Below are positions 22,315-23,218 of a DNA stretch of 23,218 bases, in pieces. The position numbers and the translations under genes were made by a program. How positions within the stretch are numbered: position 1 is the stretch's first letter; each line of letters starts with the position of its first letter. Under the pieces are notes generated by a model that made no database searches, had not been told where the DNA came from, and was given only the letters and a program-made list of their open reading frames with translations. The stretch is from the IMG/VR virus record IMGVR_UViG_3300020392_000088, positions 1 to 23,218 of that record; one strand, given 5' to 3'. This DNA comes from a virus.

Positions 22315-22471
22315 CTTTCCATCCTTTCTTCCAAAAACTTACGAGGGGTTTATTCTCTGTAGCTTGACTCACCTCTACGTATATAATGTAGTCCTTTATA
22401 CCTAAGTAACATGAGTTCTCACTAGATAACGTTACCTCTATATTTAACTTCTCAGGTGCTTTCTTTACCAT
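22286..22471 (-). CDS. Small hypothetical early protein
   Basis: The 61-residue product reads as a series of beta strands (LNIEVTLSSENSCYLGIKDY, then IIYVEVSQATENKPLVSF) and ends with a basic, Trp-containing tail (WKKGWKDDRAITLSH). GGAG lies nine bases upstream of the ATG at 22471. It overlaps both neighbours by 20 to 29 bases. No family is recognised. Confidence 0.6.
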   Translation of the reverse strand: MVKKAPEKLNIEVTLSSENSCYLGIKDYIIYVEVSQATENKPLVSFWKKGWKDDRAITLSH

Positions 22472-22775
22472 CTCTTGCTAGCTCCAATCCTTTTCTTAAC
22501 ATTTCTTTTGCATCTTCATACTGTCCTCTACACATACAGTCGTGGCTCCATCGTATCCAAGACATTGCACTTTTGTTTGAAGTATCAATCTCTCCTGTAA
22601 TAGTATCTTGCTTATCGTTACTAGTATAGGAGCCAACCTGATTGAGGTTAAGGAACTTTAATAGGTTAGGCTTGTCGGTTGGTACATCGACAGTACTATA
22701 AGTCTTGCCACACATCTTACGTGCGTCAGCTTGTGTACCTGCCCATACACCCTCAGAGTTTTTGTATAGTCTCAT
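22452..22775 (-). CDS. Hypothetical early protein, 107 residues
   Basis: The product starts MRLYKNSEGVWAGTQADARK, followed by a Thr/Ser/Asp-rich middle and a C-terminal helical pair (CMCRGQYEDAKEMLRKGLEL) that resembles a single TPR-like hairpin. GAGAGGAAG lies a few bases before the ATG. It overlaps the genes on both sides by about 20 bases. No known family; the first 30 residues look like a small strand-helix module of the sort found in phage DNA-modification or anti-host proteins, but no function can be claimed. Confidence 0.65.
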   Translation of the reverse strand: MRLYKNSEGVWAGTQADARKMCGKTYSTVDVPTDKPNLLKFLNLNQVGSYTSNDKQDTITGEIDTSNKSAMSWIRWSHDCMCRGQYEDAKEMLRKGLELARDGKEST

Positions 22776-22980
22776 AAGTCTTCCTCTCTTGTTCAGTTAT
22801 ACATCTCAACTCAGTCAGTCTGGCATTGAAGCCAGCCCTCGATATAACTTCTACAGCTAAATGATCTACGTTGTCAATGCTACTTATGTATGCAATGCAA
22901 TCATCCTCTGTCTCAAAAGGTCTGTCGTCTATCGTAAACGAGTTACCTTGTGTCAGTGCTATGAATATTAACCACTTCAT
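22753..22980 (-). CDS. Small secreted-type protein with two cysteines
   Basis: I take the ATG at 22980 as the start (AGGAC upstream), giving 75 residues, not the longer in-frame ORF from 23058. The N-terminus MKWLIFIALTQGNSF is a signal- or anchor-like segment; C28 sits in FETEDDC and C60 in ELRC. The arrangement of hydrophobic start, T-E-x-x-C and a second cysteine about 30 residues later matches the product of 9978-10178, so the two may be paralogues. It overlaps the upstream gene by 38 bases. Periplasmic location is likely; function unknown. Confidence 0.55.
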   Translation of the reverse strand: MKWLIFIALTQGNSFTIDDRPFETEDDCIAYISSIDNVDHLAVEVISRAGFNARLTELRCITEQERKTYETIQKL

Positions 22981-23218
22981 GCTTAGTCCTCCATCGTCCT
23001 CTTGGTTTACCTTTGTGGATGTACCGCCTGGGTAGCTTGTACTTGTTGTGTCCACCATCTATTTGTTCTTTAGCCCATGAGTATGAAATCTTCCAGTACC
23101 TAGCCGCTTGTGCTACGCTCTCAAAGTCCACACCGAATAGTGTACACTGTCTGCCACGCTTGAGATAGCTAGGCTCATACTTCACACGTTGATGTGCGTT
23201 TATGTTTCTTGGTTGCAT
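22943..23218 (-). CDS. Putative DNA-binding protein (helix-turn-helix), edge of window
   Basis: The 91-residue frame begins with ATG at the very last base of the window, so the true start may be here or beyond. The middle (FGVDFESVAQAARYWKISYS, then WAKEQIDGG) resembles the NUMOD-type helix-turn-helix that accompanies homing endonucleases and also occurs alone. The protein is very basic (KYKLPRRYIHKGKPRGRWRT), fitting DNA binding. It overlaps the next gene by 38 bases. It could be a remnant of a homing endonuclease or a small early regulator. Confidence 0.55.
   Translation of the reverse strand: MQPRNINAHQRVKYEPSYLKRGRQCTLFGVDFESVAQAARYWKISYSWAKEQIDGGHNKYKLPRRYIHKGKPRGRWRTKHEVVNIHSTDTR

Noticed and set aside
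1-23218. CRISPR arrays, tRNA or rRNA genes, insertion sequences
   Set aside because: No spaced direct repeats, cloverleaf-like segments or transposase motifs were noticed; the only repeats are in-frame protein repeats.

Overview
The window is about half of a double-stranded DNA tailed phage genome, most likely a marine, SIO1- or cobavirus-like podovirus with a T7-style replication module. The evidence is a family A DNA polymerase, a stand-alone primase, a DnaB-type helicase, a T7 endonuclease I homologue, a RecB-type exonuclease and an adenosylcobalamin-dependent (class II) ribonucleotide reductase, all packed with almost no intergenic DNA. The host is probably a marine alphaproteobacterium (Rhodobacteraceae, SAR11 or SAR116). 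That is inferred from the gene set and the AT-rich composition, not shown directly. No rRNA, tRNA, CRISPR array or insertion sequence was seen. No single-subunit RNA polymerase gene lies in the window.

Layout: the plus strand (1-9198) is a late, virion and lysis arm of six genes. In order these are a partial Ala/Asn/Gln-rich protein with 11- and 22-residue repeats, a modular peptidoglycan hydrolase (LysM, PG-binding, lysozyme-like), a small holin-like membrane protein, an acidic 179-residue protein, a 495-residue protein and a 1150-residue protein with the look of an internal virion (ejection) protein. The arm ends at a strong intrinsic terminator whose hairpin contains the last stop codon.

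The minus strand (23218 down to 9210) is the early and middle arm and converges on that terminator. Reading in its direction of transcription it starts with a group of small overlapping early ORFs (23218-21442). A tyrosine recombinase, primase, 93-residue protein, helicase and DNA polymerase follow. Next come a candidate ssDNA-binding protein, the exonuclease, endonuclease I, a 118-residue protein, a DUF3310 protein and a 55-residue protein. Then comes a run of five consecutive small membrane proteins, two of them only 29 and 46 residues. The arm finishes with the class II ribonucleotide reductase, a small secreted-type protein, a zinc-finger GIY-YIG (T5orf172-type) protein and a zinc ribbon.

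Nearly every minus-strand junction is an ATGA, TAATG or TGATG overlap, or a longer overlap, which implies extensive translational coupling. The largest gene-free gap in the window is the 84 bases upstream of the recombinase. The replication genes form a nearly complete T7-like set: primase and helicase open and prime DNA, the polymerase copies it, endonuclease I and the exonuclease process host DNA or recombination intermediates, and the reductase supplies deoxynucleotides when the host can provide B12. The most unusual features are the hendecad-repeat virion protein (a possible DNA conduit), the five-gene membrane cassette next to the reductase, the DnaJ-like four-cysteine insertion in the DNA polymerase, and the integrase embedded in the replication operon.
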